Shown: positions 52,090 to 60,129, counted from the first letter of the stretch. The stretch is DNA of 64,000 nt from SIG455 sp045589495 (GCA_045589495.1 JAZNPF010000048.1:1-64000), one strand, 5' to 3'. A program made the numbers and translations. Notes: generated by a model not told the origin, from the letters alone.

Positions 52090-52374
52090 TCACTGTATTA
52101 CCTCACTTTCCCTGACTATCAATTGCCGCATTTCCAAGCCCCTTTTTCCAAGCACATAAATCTTAATTTTCTCTAGCGAGAACAACCTGATGCTGTTTGT
52201 TATGGTATGCTGCAAATGAAGTGTTTTGACTTTTAATGAAATTTTGATTTGAACGGGTTTTGTTTCTCCTTTTACATAATATATATTCAACGTTACACCG
52301 TCGTGTTTTACTGCTTGAATGTTCAAATCATCATTTAAACTCTCATATAAAAGTCTGAAGTTTTAGATTCTCAT
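52090..52374 (-). pseudogene. small gene with an in-frame stop at codon 4
   Basis: A strong ribosome site (GAAAGGAAGG) lies before ATG 52372-52374, which reads M-R-I and then TAA at 52363-52365. The same frame then continues open for 90 codons: NFRLLYESLNDDLN, a segment with GVTLNIYYVKGETK and an end with VRESEVIQ. A single A-to-T change (AAA to TAA) would explain it. Restart at TTG 52326 would give a 78-residue product but has no ribosome site. The encoded family is not recognised. A sequencing error is the main alternative. Confidence 0.5.
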
Positions 52375-52506
52375 TGGACTCTACCTTCCTTTCTTCAACT
52401 ATAGTATATCAAACGCTAACGCAATTTTCAATTGATAAATTATGAAAATTAAAATACAGTTTTTTATGGAAATAGCAGATTTTACATACCACTTTTTAAA
52501 AAAGTA

Positions 52507-52536
52507 TTTACAAGGCTAATATATCCGTGATATAAT
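52507..52536 (+). promoter_or_regulatory. orphan promoter facing a terminator
   Basis: TTTACA (52507-52512), an 18-bp spacer and TATAAT (52531-52536) on the plus strand have no coding gene downstream, only the hairpin at 52555-52592. Confidence 0.6.
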
Positions 52537-52542
52537 AGATTT

Positions 52543-52597
52543 ATGGTTGTGTTAAAAAATGGCATCAAACGAAATCGTTTGATGCCATTTTTATTTT
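52543..52597 (+). ncRNA. possible short RNA of about 55 nt
   Basis: The predicted transcript from the orphan promoter would be little more than 12 nt of leader plus the terminator hairpin. It runs antisense to the 3' untranslated region of the VIT-type gene. It could be a small antisense RNA or promoter noise. Confidence 0.35.
52555..52592. terminator. terminator of the PfkB-VIT unit
   Basis: A perfect 17-bp stem (AAAAATGGCATCAAACG and complement) with a 4-nt loop and T runs lies 13 bases past the VIT-type stop codon. Confidence 0.88.
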
Positions 52598-52605
52598 TTA
52601 TAATA

Positions 52606-53487
52606 TTATAAATCAACACCGAGGAAATGTTTTGCAAGAATACCCACAAAGAAAGATATAACCGCAACACCAACACTTATTAAAGTCATCTCCAAAAACT
52701 TAGGTTTGAATTTTTCGCCCTGCGCAACAGATATGTAATATGTAAATCCTGCAATAATCAAAATAACAATTCCTATCATCAAAAACAGCGCCACCATATA
52801 CTGACTGTTACTCATCAAAAGATACGGCAAAATCAAAAGTGCCACAGTTATCAGATACGCAACTCCTGTATAGCAGCACGATTTGAACGCATCATTCCTG
52901 CCCTCGCTTTTAGCCGCAAGAAACTCACTTGATGCCATCGAAAAAGTTGCCGAAATACCCATAATAAGCCCTGACAGTGCAATAAGGCGTGTGTTCTGCA
53001 TAGCAAATGTAAATCCGGCAAGCGAACCGGTAAGTTCAACAAGTGCATCGTTCATACCAAGAACCATACTTCCCACATACTGAAGACGTTCTTCATCAAG
53101 CATCTGAAGAAGTGTCGCTTCGTGTTCTTCTTCGTCCGCTTTTATACGCGCACTCTCTTCAATCTCATGAGCAAGAATTTCGTATTCTTTTTGCGCTATC
53201 TCTTCGCCGTTTTCCATAAGTTTAACTGCAAATGTAAAACCAAAAATACGCGCAATGAATTTAAATTTGAATATTTTACGTTTCTCTGGTTTAAGTTCTT
53301 TGCCTGTGTAATTTTTCCAAATTTCGTAATGCGCTCTTTCCTCTGCAGAAAGGCGAAGCAATGTTTGTTTGTTATTATCACCTTTTGCAAACTTTGCAAT
53401 TTCTGCATAAATCATGCTTTCTGTAAGTTCGTTCTGCTGCATTCGGCATATAATATCCATAGCCTTTTTTGAAATTTCTTTAACCAT
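52606..53487 (-). CDS. VIT1/CCC1-type metal transporter with N-terminal ferritin-like domain
   Basis: The 293-residue protein has a helical N-terminal half (about 1-135) with rubrerythrin-like acidic/histidine positions: QNELTESMIYAEIAK, SAEERAHYEIWKNY and ADEEEHEATLLQML. The C-terminal half has five membrane segments, starting at VGSMVLGMNDALVELTGSLAG, the family signature. Such MbfA-type fusions export iron or manganese, with the ferritin-like part as sensor or oxidase. The ATG at 53485-53487 is 6 bases after GAGGTG. It is 10 bases after the sugar-kinase gene and so co-transcribed with it. Confidence 0.9.
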   Translation of the reverse strand: MVKEISKKAMDIICRMQQNELTESMIYAEIAKFAKGDNNKQTLLRLSAEERAHYEIWKNYTGKELKPEKRKIFKFKFIARIFGFTFAVKLMENGEEIAQKEYEILAHEIEESARIKADEEEHEATLLQMLDEERLQYVGSMVLGMNDALVELTGSLAGFTFAMQNTRLIALSGLIMGISATFSMASSEFLAAKSEGRNDAFKSCCYTGVAYLITVALLILPYLLMSNSQYMVALFLMIGIVILIIAGFTYYISVAQGEKFKPKFLEMTLISVGVAVISFFVGILAKHFLGVDL

Positions 53488-53497
53488 TTTCATCACC

Positions 53498-54427
53498 TCA
53501 TATACAATTATTTATTTCAATTTCGTTTTTTAAATTGACAATATCGGCTTTATCAGGCGGGGTTGTACCCTCTGTCATACACGCAGCCGTACCGAATGAT
53601 GCAGCAAGTTTTAATGTTTCATCTGTATCTGCTTTCATTGACATTCCGGCAACAAATCCGGCTATAAGGCTATCTCCGGCACCTATGGTTGAAACGGGGG
53701 ATATCTGAGGAACCGTAATATTGAATATTCCGTTCATCCCTCCATAAACAAATCCCTTATCTCCAAGTGATACTATAATATTTTCAGCACAATGCCCGTT
53801 CAGTTTGCTTACTGCTGCAACCGCATCGTCAACCGTTTTTATATCATATCCCATAAGGTCGGATATTTCCTGTTCATTCGGTTTGATTAAAAATGGTTTC
53901 AGTTCTGCAAGGTCTTCCAATCTAAATGAATTGCAATCCACAATAAGTTTTGCACCGAGTGATTTTATTCTTTTAAGCATTTCAATTGCATCACGGGTTG
54001 TAATCCCCTTACACAATCTTCCCGTAAATGTAATCAGCAAGTCATCACATTTTTCGGTTTCAATTGTTTTATAAACACTATCTAAAATTTCTTTATCAAT
54101 GCTGAACCCTTCAAAACTTATCCTTGTTTCTTTTCCTGAAGAATGAATGGTTATATTTTCTCTTATTCTGCCGTCAGCCATTATGGGAATACAAGCAACA
54201 GACTCATTTTTTACACCTGTCAAAAACTCTTCTGCCCCTGATTTTCCAAGAACACACAAAGCCGTATTTTCAACACCGAAAGAAGTAAGTGCGCGCGAAA
54301 TATTGATTCCTTTGCCGCCAGCGTGTTTAACAAAAGAAGAAACATAATTTTCTTTATAAAGTTGCATATTTTCAATGTTACAATGAACATCAAATGCAGG
54401 ATTAAGCGTAATTGTTATTATTTTCAT
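53498..54427 (-). CDS. PfkB-family hexose-phosphate kinase (1-phosphofructokinase-like)
   Basis: The 309-residue protein is a ribokinase-fold enzyme of the FruK/LacC group: MKIITITLNPAFDVH at the start, the HAGGKGINISRAL glycine motif, KPNEQEISDLMG and the C-terminal STIGAGDSLIAGF with the catalytic Asp. It phosphorylates fructose 1-phosphate or tagatose 6-phosphate. No PTS fructose genes are next to it, so the substrate is open. The ATG at 54425-54427 follows AAAGAGTT weakly; a longer ORF to 54508 lacks a site. It leads a two-gene unit with a metal transporter, an unusual pairing. Confidence 0.87.
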   Translation of the reverse strand: MKIITITLNPAFDVHCNIENMQLYKENYVSSFVKHAGGKGINISRALTSFGVENTALCVLGKSGAEEFLTGVKNESVACIPIMADGRIRENITIHSSGKETRISFEGFSIDKEILDSVYKTIETEKCDDLLITFTGRLCKGITTRDAIEMLKRIKSLGAKLIVDCNSFRLEDLAELKPFLIKPNEQEISDLMGYDIKTVDDAVAAVSKLNGHCAENIIVSLGDKGFVYGGMNGIFNITVPQISPVSTIGAGDSLIAGFVAGMSMKADTDETLKLAASFGTAACMTEGTTPPDKADIVNLKNEIEINNCI

Positions 54428-54519
54428 ATTTAACTCTTTCTTTTTTAATATTATGCTTGTGATATCTTTACAAAAAAGATGATTTCCGCATTTCTTTAAA
54501 ATAAGCACATAACATTTTT

Positions 54520-54549
54520 ATTATATCACTAAAAAAAGAAAAATGTCAA
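54520..54549 (-). promoter_or_regulatory. promoter of the PfkB-VIT unit
   Basis: The minus strand has TTGACA (54544-54549), an 18-bp spacer ending in TGA and TATAAT (54520-54525). The leader before the kinase is about 86 nt without a recognised riboswitch. Confidence 0.8.
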
Positions 54550-54593
54550 TTTTTAGTTTATTTTCTTGTAATTTCTTTTTTTGCGCACAAAAA

Positions 54594-54632
54594 TATGCAT
54601 CCTCAAAAGTTGTTAACTTTCAAGGATGCATA
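54594..54632 (-). terminator. terminator of the 144-residue gene
   Basis: TATGCATCCT / AGGATGCATA with an inner AAAGTT / AACTTT makes a long stem about 14 bases past the stop. T-rich sequence follows on the minus strand. Confidence 0.82.
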
Positions 54633-54645
54633 TACTTTAATTTTA

Positions 54646-55080
54646 TTAAAGATACTTACGTATGTCTATGGCAAGTTTTTCTTCAAGATTTATAAGGCGT
54701 TTTGTTATGTCTTTAGACACTTCGTCCGCCGCCTTATACTTATTAAGATACTTGTTTAGCGATTTAACACCCATATTACATCCGTCTGTCATAAGATCGG
54801 CTATGGTTTCATCCGAATCGTTTACGGCAAGTTTTACATTTGTTTTCATCCACGACATTCCTTTTGCAAGCAAGTCGGGTTCTTTTCCGTCATCCTCATA
54901 TTTATCTAAAAGTTCATGAATTTCTTTATCAAGTTTATCATGTTCTTTTTTGCATACTGTCAATTTATTTTTAAACTCATCACCGCCGACATATTCTAAA
55001 ACATCATCTATTGATGATATGCCCATCTTCACACCAGCATCACATTCGCGAAGAAGTTTTATTGTATCCTGCTCTACCAT
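54646..55080 (-). CDS. 144-residue helical-bundle protein, function unknown
   Basis: The protein is strongly charged and helical throughout: EQDTIKLLRECDAGVKMGIS, then a segment with KKEHDKLDKEIHELLDKY, another with AVNDSDETIADLMTDGCN, and a final amphipathic helix. This looks like a four-helix bundle of the DUF2383/ferritin-like kind, but iron ligands are not clearly conserved by eye. The ATG at 55078-55080 has AAAGGA 10 bases upstream; the ATG at 55089 is too close. It stands alone between the PfkB unit and the tRNA genes. Confidence 0.7.
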   Translation of the reverse strand: MVEQDTIKLLRECDAGVKMGISSIDDVLEYVGGDEFKNKLTVCKKEHDKLDKEIHELLDKYEDDGKEPDLLAKGMSWMKTNVKLAVNDSDETIADLMTDGCNMGVKSLNKYLNKYKAADEVSKDITKRLINLEEKLAIDIRKYL

Positions 55081-55174
55081 GAATATCATATCCTTTCTGT
55101 TTCAGATACAATAATTATTTCCAGCACTTTAAAAATTTATTCTTTTGAACCTGATTTATAATAACTATTACACG

Positions 55175-55204
55175 AAAAAATCCGCACACTTACGTGTACG
55201 GATT
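55175..55204 (-). terminator. terminator of the tRNA-Thr-Tyr transcript
   Basis: AATCCGTACAC / GTGTGCGGATT (one mismatch, 4-nt loop) followed by TTTTT on the minus strand lies just past tRNA-Tyr. Confidence 0.85.
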
Positions 55205-55210
55205 CTGCTA

Positions 55211-55292
55211 TGGGAGGAGATGGATTCGAACCATCGAAGTCAGAGACAACAGATTTACAGTCTGCCCCCTTTGGCCACTCGGGAACCCTCCC
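55211..55292 (-). tRNA. tRNA-Tyr (GTA)
   Basis: This is an 82-nt tRNA of class II with a long variable arm. The acceptor GGGAGGG pairs with TCCTCCC and discriminator A. The anticodon loop CTGTAAA gives GTA (55256-55258), and the T arm contains GGTTCGAATCC. CCA is not encoded. G34 makes it a target of the Tgt/QueA pair in this window. Confidence 0.97.
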
Positions 55293-55317
55293 AAATATTA
55301 AATTACAAAAAAAGAAA

Positions 55318-55390
55318 AGCTGGTGGCAGGACTTGAACCTGTAACCTGCTGATTACAAATCAGCTGCTCTACCGATTGAGCTACACCAGC
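55318..55390 (-). tRNA. tRNA-Thr (TGT)
   Basis: This is a 73-nt cloverleaf with acceptor GCTGGTG / CACCAGC, D loop AGCTCAATCGGTAGAGC, anticodon loop TTTGTAA (TGT) and T arm CAGGTTCAAGTCCTG. CCA is not encoded. It is 25 bases before tRNA-Tyr on the same transcript. Confidence 0.97.
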
Positions 55391-55403
55391 AAATCCAAGA
55401 ACT

Positions 55404-55432
55404 ATAATATCACATACTTTTGATAAAGTCAA
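55404..55432 (-). promoter_or_regulatory. promoter of tRNA-Thr and tRNA-Tyr
   Basis: The minus strand has TTGACT (55427-55432), a 17-bp spacer ending in TGA and TATTAT (55404-55409), about 14 bases before the mature tRNA-Thr end. Confidence 0.8.
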
Positions 55433-55460
55433 GAACTTTTTTATATTTTTTTAAAAAAGT

Positions 55461-55482
55461 TTCAATCGAGGTGACAGGGCTC
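55461..55482 (-). repeat. duplicate of the tRNA-Pro 3' end (att-like repeat, distal copy)
   Basis: These 22 bp are identical to 55669-55690, which covers the last 17 bases of tRNA-Pro plus 5 flanking bases. The copies are 208 bp apart in direct orientation, the arrangement left by site-specific integration into a tRNA 3' end. Confidence 0.8.
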
Positions 55483-55668
55483 ACCGTCTGCTACGGCACA
55501 GCCTTGCATACTACCTGCTCAACGACCGTTGCTTTCGCAACAGTACCCGTTTTCGCACTTTCGCGGAAAACAGTTTATCAAACTGTTTTCTTTTCGCTCA
55601 AGCCTTCCTAAGGTTCGAGCTGACAAATTTCAGCGAACATCTTGCTCTTTTCCAAAGTATTTCGGATA
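55483..55668. other. 186-bp segment between the tRNA-Pro repeats
   Basis: This is non-coding and richer in small hairpins than its flanks: GTTGC / GCAAC (55528-55541) and AAAACAGTTT / AAACTGTTTT (55567-55589). I see no gene, promoter or integrase. It is either the remnant of an integrated element or a local duplication product. Confidence 0.5.
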
Positions 55669-55690
55669 TTCAATCGAGGTGACAGGGCTC
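55669..55690 (-). repeat. att-like repeat, copy within tRNA-Pro
   Basis: This is the tRNA-side copy of the 22-bp direct repeat. The identity stops at 55690, inside the T arm. Confidence 0.8.
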
Positions 55691-55746
55691 GAACCTGCGG
55701 CCTCATGGTCCCAAACCACGCGCGCTACCAACTGCGCCACACCTCG
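55674..55746 (-). tRNA. tRNA-Pro (TGG)
   Basis: This is a 73-nt cloverleaf with acceptor CGAGGTG / CACCTCG and discriminator A, D arm GGCGCAGTTGGTAGCGC, anticodon loop TTTGGGA (TGG) and T arm GCAGGTTCGAGCCCTGT. CCA is not encoded. It has its own promoter, separate from the Thr-Tyr pair. Confidence 0.97.
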
Positions 55747-55761
55747 AAAAGCACAATATCC

Positions 55762-55790
55762 ATTTTAATATATTATTTTTTGTTTGTCAA
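55762..55790 (-). promoter_or_regulatory. promoter of tRNA-Pro
   Basis: The minus strand has TTGACA (55785-55790), a 17-bp spacer and TAAAAT (55762-55767). The -35 box lies inside the last codons of the YkvI-type gene. Confidence 0.8.
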
Positions 55791-56843
55791 GTGTTTTTTC
55801 CATATTTTAAGTTTTATTCCGTCAAGCAGCACCAATACCAGTACAAACACACCTAAAAACCCAAAAAATCTATAGAGTTTATCTACAAGTTCTGCAAAAC
55901 CAACATACGCAAGCGGAACTGAAACTGCACACATAATGGCTGGCAATACCGTTGCATTTAAACACAGACGTCTGTTTAAAAAATCCAAAAGTCCAAAACC
56001 TGACGACACAGCGGTGGTTATCATTGCCATATACAATACTGCTGCATATATCCCCTTCATTATAACACCGCCTTTATCTGCAATAAAAAGCATCGGCACA
56101 CCGATATTTACAAGTTCATTTTTAAATATCCAAAGAAGCGACCACAGTATCAGCCCCATTGAACAAAGCATTCCACCACTTAAAAGCGCAGAAAAAAATG
56201 CAACTTTCCCTGACGTTATCTGTTTTTTAAGCGGTAACAGTATACCTATAAGGGTAACTGTGTTATAACTCACATAAACAACAGCAGAAACGAAGAAATT
56301 ATCTGTTATACGTTCGACACCGAAATCTGCAAAAACTGCCGCATCTTTAAAAATAAGTGCATACACACCAACTGCAAGAATACCGATAATTATAACCGGT
56401 GTCATAAACGCATTTACGGCAACCATTCCGTCTACACCTTTTAAAAAGACAACAAAACACAGAACAGCCATAAAAACAATACCGACTGTATTCATTCCGA
56501 AAAGTTGCTCTGCAACTGCACCACTTCCGGATACCATAACGCAAAACGACGCAAACATAAAACCGTATGACACTGCCTGAATAAAGGCGGCTGTTTTTTT
56601 GCCTGAAACATCTGCAAAATATCCACTGAATGTGGTAATATTGCGAAGCCTGATTTTTTTAAGCACAACATATACGTACGCAAAGAACAAAACACCGCTG
56701 ATTATAACCCCGGCAATGCCCGATTTTCCGTAATTTACAAAAAAACTCATAATTTCCTGTCCGGATGCAAAACCTGCACCGATTATCGCACCCGTACAAC
56801 ACATAAAAATCTTGAAAATATTAGTCATTTCTTCTCTATTCAT
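55773..56843 (-). CDS. YkvI-type membrane transporter
   Basis: The 356-residue protein has ten to eleven membrane segments and begins with the family hallmark TGAIIGAGFASGQEIMSFFVNYG. This is a helix-break motif of the APC/LeuT-like superfamily shared by YkvI and branched-chain or sodium:amino-acid carriers. Substrate and coupling ion cannot be read. The ATG at 56841-56843 has a TTGAGG stretch close upstream. It is divergent from glyQS, and its 3' end contains the -35 box of tRNA-Pro. No separate terminator is seen, so it may read into tRNA-Pro. Confidence 0.82.
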   Translation of the reverse strand: MNREEMTNIFKIFMCCTGAIIGAGFASGQEIMSFFVNYGKSGIAGVIISGVLFFAYVYVVLKKIRLRNITTFSGYFADVSGKKTAAFIQAVSYGFMFASFCVMVSGSGAVAEQLFGMNTVGIVFMAVLCFVVFLKGVDGMVAVNAFMTPVIIIGILAVGVYALIFKDAAVFADFGVERITDNFFVSAVVYVSYNTVTLIGILLPLKKQITSGKVAFFSALLSGGMLCSMGLILWSLLWIFKNELVNIGVPMLFIADKGGVIMKGIYAAVLYMAMITTAVSSGFGLLDFLNRRLCLNATVLPAIMCAVSVPLAYVGFAELVDKLYRFFGFLGVFVLVLVLLDGIKLKIWKKHLTNKK

Positions 56844-56894
56844 ACCTCAACCGCCTTTTAAATATCATTATTATGCCGAAAATCAAAATATGCC

Positions 56895-56923
56895 TTGACA
56901 AAAGCAATTTACTTCTTTAAAAT
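56895..56923 (+). promoter_or_regulatory. promoter of glyQS
   Basis: TTGACA (56895-56900) and TAAAAT (56918-56923) are 17 bp apart. The leader of about 30 nt excludes a T-box. Confidence 0.82.
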
Positions 56924-56958
56924 GGTAATTAGTTAATAACATACTGGAGGCATATATA

Positions 56959-58350
56959 ATGTTAAATACTGAAAAAACAATGGAAAAAATAGTTGCCTTA
57001 TGTAAAGGCCGTGGTTTTGTGTATCCCGGTTCTGAAATATACGGCGGATTGGCTAACTCTTGGGATTACGGTCCTTTAGGCGTTGAGTTCAAAAACAACG
57101 TTAAAAAGGCTTGGTGGAAAAAGTTTATTCAGGAATCACCTTACAACGTTGGTCAGGACGCGGCTATTCTTATGAACCCTCAGGTTTGGGTTGCTTCAGG
57201 TCACGTTGGCGGATTCTCCGACCCGCTGCTCGACTGTAAAGAATGCAAAAGCAGACACCGTGCCGACAAACTTATTGAAGATTTCTTCCACGAAAAAGGC
57301 GAAACCGTTACTGCTGACGGATGGAGCAACGAAAAAATGCTCGAATTTATTAAAGAGAACAACGTTGTTTGTCCCAAATGCGGTAAACTTAACTATACAG
57401 ATATCCGCAAATTTAACCTGATGTTTAAAACTTTCCAGGGGGTTACCGAGGATTCTACATCTGAACTTTATCTGCGTCCTGAAACTGCACAGGGTATTTT
57501 TGTTAACTTCAAAAGCGTTCAGCGTACAACACGTAAAAAAGTGCCTTTCGGTATCGGTCAGATAGGTAAATCTTTCAGAAATGAAATTACACCAGGTAAC
57601 TTTATTTTCCGTACAAGAGAATTTGAACAGATGGAACTTGAATTCTTCTGTGCTCCCGGAACCGACCTTGAATGGTTTGCATACTGGAAAGATTTCTGCA
57701 AAAACTGGTTGCTCAATCTCGGCATCAAAGAAGAAAATCTTAAACTGCGTGACCACTCTCCCGAAGAACTTTCTCACTACAGCAACGCAACAACTGATAT
57801 TGAATTTATGTTCCCGTTTGGTTGGGGTGAGTTGTGGGGTATTGCAGACAGAACTGACTTTGACCTTAAGCAGCACATGCAGCATTCAGGCGAGTCTATG
57901 GAATATACAGACCCGATTACAAACGAAAAATACGTTCCTTACTGTGTTGAACCGTCACTCGGTGCTGACCGTGTTGCTCTGGCATTCTTGGTTGAAGCAT
58001 ACGACGAAGAAACAGTTGGCGACGGCGACACACGTGTTGTTATGCGTCTGCATCCGGCACTTGCACCTGTTAAGGTTGCAGTTTTGCCGCTTTCTAAAAA
58101 ACTTGGCGACAATGCTAAAAAACTTTACGAGAAACTTGCTTCTAAATTTATGTGTGAATATGACGATGCAGGAAGTATCGGTAAAAGATATCGCAGACAG
58201 GACGAGATTGGTACTCCGTTCTGCGTAACTTATGATTTCGATTCAGAGGAAAACGGCACCGTTACAGTTCGTGACCGTGACACTATGGAACAGATTACAC
58301 TTAAAATTGACGAACTTATCCCATATATCGAAAGCAAACTTGAATTCTAA
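56959..58350 (+). CDS. glyQS: glycine-tRNA ligase, single-chain alpha2 type
   Basis: This class II synthetase charges tRNA-Gly. The single-chain 463-residue form, rather than the GlyQ and GlyS pair, is the type found in some Firmicutes, Archaea and eukaryotes. Visible are GFVYPGSEIYGGLANSWDYG, split here as RGFVYPGSEIYGGL and SWDYGPLG, motif 2 SFRNEITPGNFIFRTREFEQME (shown here as GKSFRNEI and RTREFEQMELEFF), and motif 3 PYCVEPSLGADR with the C-terminal anticodon-binding domain KVAVLPLSKK. A Cys-rich insert (CKECKS ... CPKCGK) could bind zinc. The ribosome site is TGGAGG. Confidence 0.97.
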   Translation: MLNTEKTMEKIVALCKGRGFVYPGSEIYGGLANSWDYGPLGVEFKNNVKKAWWKKFIQESPYNVGQDAAILMNPQVWVASGHVGGFSDPLLDCKECKSRHRADKLIEDFFHEKGETVTADGWSNEKMLEFIKENNVVCPKCGKLNYTDIRKFNLMFKTFQGVTEDSTSELYLRPETAQGIFVNFKSVQRTTRKKVPFGIGQIGKSFRNEITPGNFIFRTREFEQMELEFFCAPGTDLEWFAYWKDFCKNWLLNLGIKEENLKLRDHSPEELSHYSNATTDIEFMFPFGWGELWGIADRTDFDLKQHMQHSGESMEYTDPITNEKYVPYCVEPSLGADRVALAFLVEAYDEETVGDGDTRVVMRLHPALAPVKVAVLPLSKKLGDNAKKLYEKLASKFMCEYDDAGSIGKRYRRQDEIGTPFCVTYDFDSEENGTVTVRDRDTMEQITLKIDELIPYIESKLEF

Positions 58351-58365
58351 TCTGATTGCAAATTT

Positions 58366-58402
58366 AAAAGGCTGAACATTAAGTGATGTTCAGCCTTTTT
58401 AT
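58366..58402. terminator. bidirectional terminator of glyQS and rnz
   Basis: AAAAGGCTGAACAT / ATGTTCAGCCTTTT (14 bp, 6-nt loop) with T runs lies between the convergent genes. Confidence 0.9.
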
Positions 58403-58417
58403 ATTCATTTATACAAA

Positions 58418-59335
58418 TTATATATTATCATCAGGAATTATGGTTTTTTTAATTCCGTCGTGCGATATAACCGTGTTTGCAAAGATTTTGCATACGTCAT
58501 CTTTATACTCTGACGGATGGTTAAGCGCCGGACTGTAATGTGTAAGCCACAGTTCAGGAACATCTGCTTTTTTTGCTATATTGGCAGCATCGGAGAAAAG
58601 CATGTGATGTTTCTCTTCCATTTTTTCACGCATATCGTCATCACAGTACATACCCTCACATATAAAAAGGTTAGAGCCTTTGGCAAATTCGGACATTTCA
58701 TCAAACGGACGTGTATCTGTACAATACGTGACTTTAACAGGCTTTCTTTCACCGTCTATAACCATATCCGGTGTATATATGTTTCCATCAATCTCAACAC
58801 TTTCGCCCGCGTGAAGATTCTTATAATATGTTACGGGAATATTCAGCATCGCCGCTTTTTGCGGATTAAATACCGGTTTTCTGTGATAAGTTATGCTATA
58901 TCCCAGACACGGCACTTTATGTTTAAGCGGTAAGGTGTTAATCTCCAGTCCTGCCATTTCAAACTTTTCAGGCGCCTTACAAGAAATTTCTTTTATGATT
59001 ATTTCAAACGGGAGTTTCTGCGCAATAACAAGCAAACTTGAAACAACTTTTCCTATACCCGACGGTCCCGCTATCACAAGTGGCGTTGTTTTTCCCTGAT
59101 TGCCGAGTGTAAGCATAAGCCCCGGCAACCCCGATATATGATCAGCATGAAAGTGTGTAATCAGCAAACACTCCATACGGCTTACGTGGCATTGTGCCGA
59201 AGAAAGTGCCATCTGCGTACCCTCACCGCAATCTATTAAAATGGCTTTGCCCATTACCTCTACCCAACAGCAGGTGAGATATCTGCGCACAAGCGGCAAC
59301 ATACCTCCCGTACCGGGCAGGCATACATCTACCAT
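58418..59335 (-). CDS. rnz: ribonuclease Z
   Basis: RNase Z cuts the 3' trailers of tRNA precursors, needed here because none of the three tRNA genes encodes CCA. The 305-residue metallo-beta-lactamase protein has GTGGMLPL at the start, DCGEGTQMAL, the zinc motif THFHADHISGLPGL (His61, His63, Asp65, His66), a short exosite region and CTDTRPF and LTHYSPA near the end. Length fits the short bacterial form. ATG 59333-59335 follows GGAGG at 7 bases. It is 32 bases after nadE and co-transcribed. Confidence 0.94.
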   Translation of the reverse strand: MVDVCLPGTGGMLPLVRRYLTCCWVEVMGKAILIDCGEGTQMALSSAQCHVSRMECLLITHFHADHISGLPGLMLTLGNQGKTTPLVIAGPSGIGKVVSSLLVIAQKLPFEIIIKEISCKAPEKFEMAGLEINTLPLKHKVPCLGYSITYHRKPVFNPQKAAMLNIPVTYYKNLHAGESVEIDGNIYTPDMVIDGERKPVKVTYCTDTRPFDEMSEFAKGSNLFICEGMYCDDDMREKMEEKHHMLFSDAANIAKKADVPELWLTHYSPALNHPSEYKDDVCKIFANTVISHDGIKKTIIPDDNI

Positions 59336-59367
59336 ATTACCGCCTCCTTTTCCGGTTGTTTATATTC

Positions 59368-60099
59368 TTATTCCTCTCCGTATAAAAGAGGCATACGTCT
59401 TTTGTGCTCACTTCCGTTATGGTATCTGCGGATAATTTCCGCATCACCAGCGTGTGCGTTTCCGTTTAATATATACTCATCAATTGCTGCATACGTAACA
59501 CCCATATCCGCCTCGTCCGTCTGCCCTTCATATAGCCCTGCAGACGGTGCCTTGTTTATAATCTCTTCAGGTGCATCAAAATAACGCAGAAAATCAAACA
59601 CTTCACCGGCAGTAAGATCTGCAATCGGGTTAAAATCACACGCACCATCACCCCATTTGGTAAAGTAGCCCATATAACGTTCGCTTCTGTTTCCTGTTCC
59701 TGCCACAAGAAGACCTTCTGCAGCGGCAATTGCGTAAAGTGTGGTCATACGCAAACGCGGTGCTATGTTTATATCAGCAGTATTGTTTATCTCTGTTTTA
59801 CCTGAAACGGCTGACAAAAGTGATTTTTTAACTTCTGTTAAATCAACTGTGCGTGTTTCAATCTTAAACTGATCTGCAACAAGGTTACCGTGGTCGGTAT
59901 CTTCGCCATAGTTTCTTTCAGAGCAGCACGGCAGTATAATGCCAATGGTATTATCACAAGCCATCTTGCATAATATGCTTACCAGAGCACTGTCTTTACC
60001 GCCGCTGTTTCCGTATATTATACCTTTTACACCTGATTTTGCAACCAGATTACGAATAAATTCCACTCTTTGTTCTGTTTCGTATTTCCAATCTCTCAT
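59368..60099 (-). CDS. nadE: ammonia-dependent NAD(+) synthetase
   Basis: NadE amidates nicotinate adenine dinucleotide to NAD+ with ATP. The 243-residue protein has the N-type ATP pyrophosphatase loop GNSGGKDSALV (SGGKDS at 32-37), the GTGNRSERYMGYFTKWGDG motif and DFNPIADLTAGEVF. It lacks the nitrilase-type glutaminase domain, so it should use free ammonia. Length is typical of the short form. ATG 60097-60099 follows AGAAGGA. A full-consensus promoter lies upstream and also drives rnz. Confidence 0.96.
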   Translation of the reverse strand: MRDWKYETEQRVEFIRNLVAKSGVKGIIYGNSGGKDSALVSILCKMACDNTIGIILPCCSERNYGEDTDHGNLVADQFKIETRTVDLTEVKKSLLSAVSGKTEINNTADINIAPRLRMTTLYAIAAAEGLLVAGTGNRSERYMGYFTKWGDGACDFNPIADLTAGEVFDFLRYFDAPEEIINKAPSAGLYEGQTDEADMGVTYAAIDEYILNGNAHAGDAEIIRRYHNGSEHKRRMPLLYGEE

Positions 60100-60129
60100 A
60101 AAAATCCTTCTCTCATTTTTCTTATGATA

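Noticed and set aside
52482..52676. 64-codon minus-strand ORF across the VIT terminator
   Set aside because: It reads through the terminator hairpin and overlaps the VIT-type gene in another frame without a ribosome site.
56924..56958. T-box leader before glyQS
   Set aside because: The promoter sits 35 bases before the start codon, and no T-box sequence or terminator is present.
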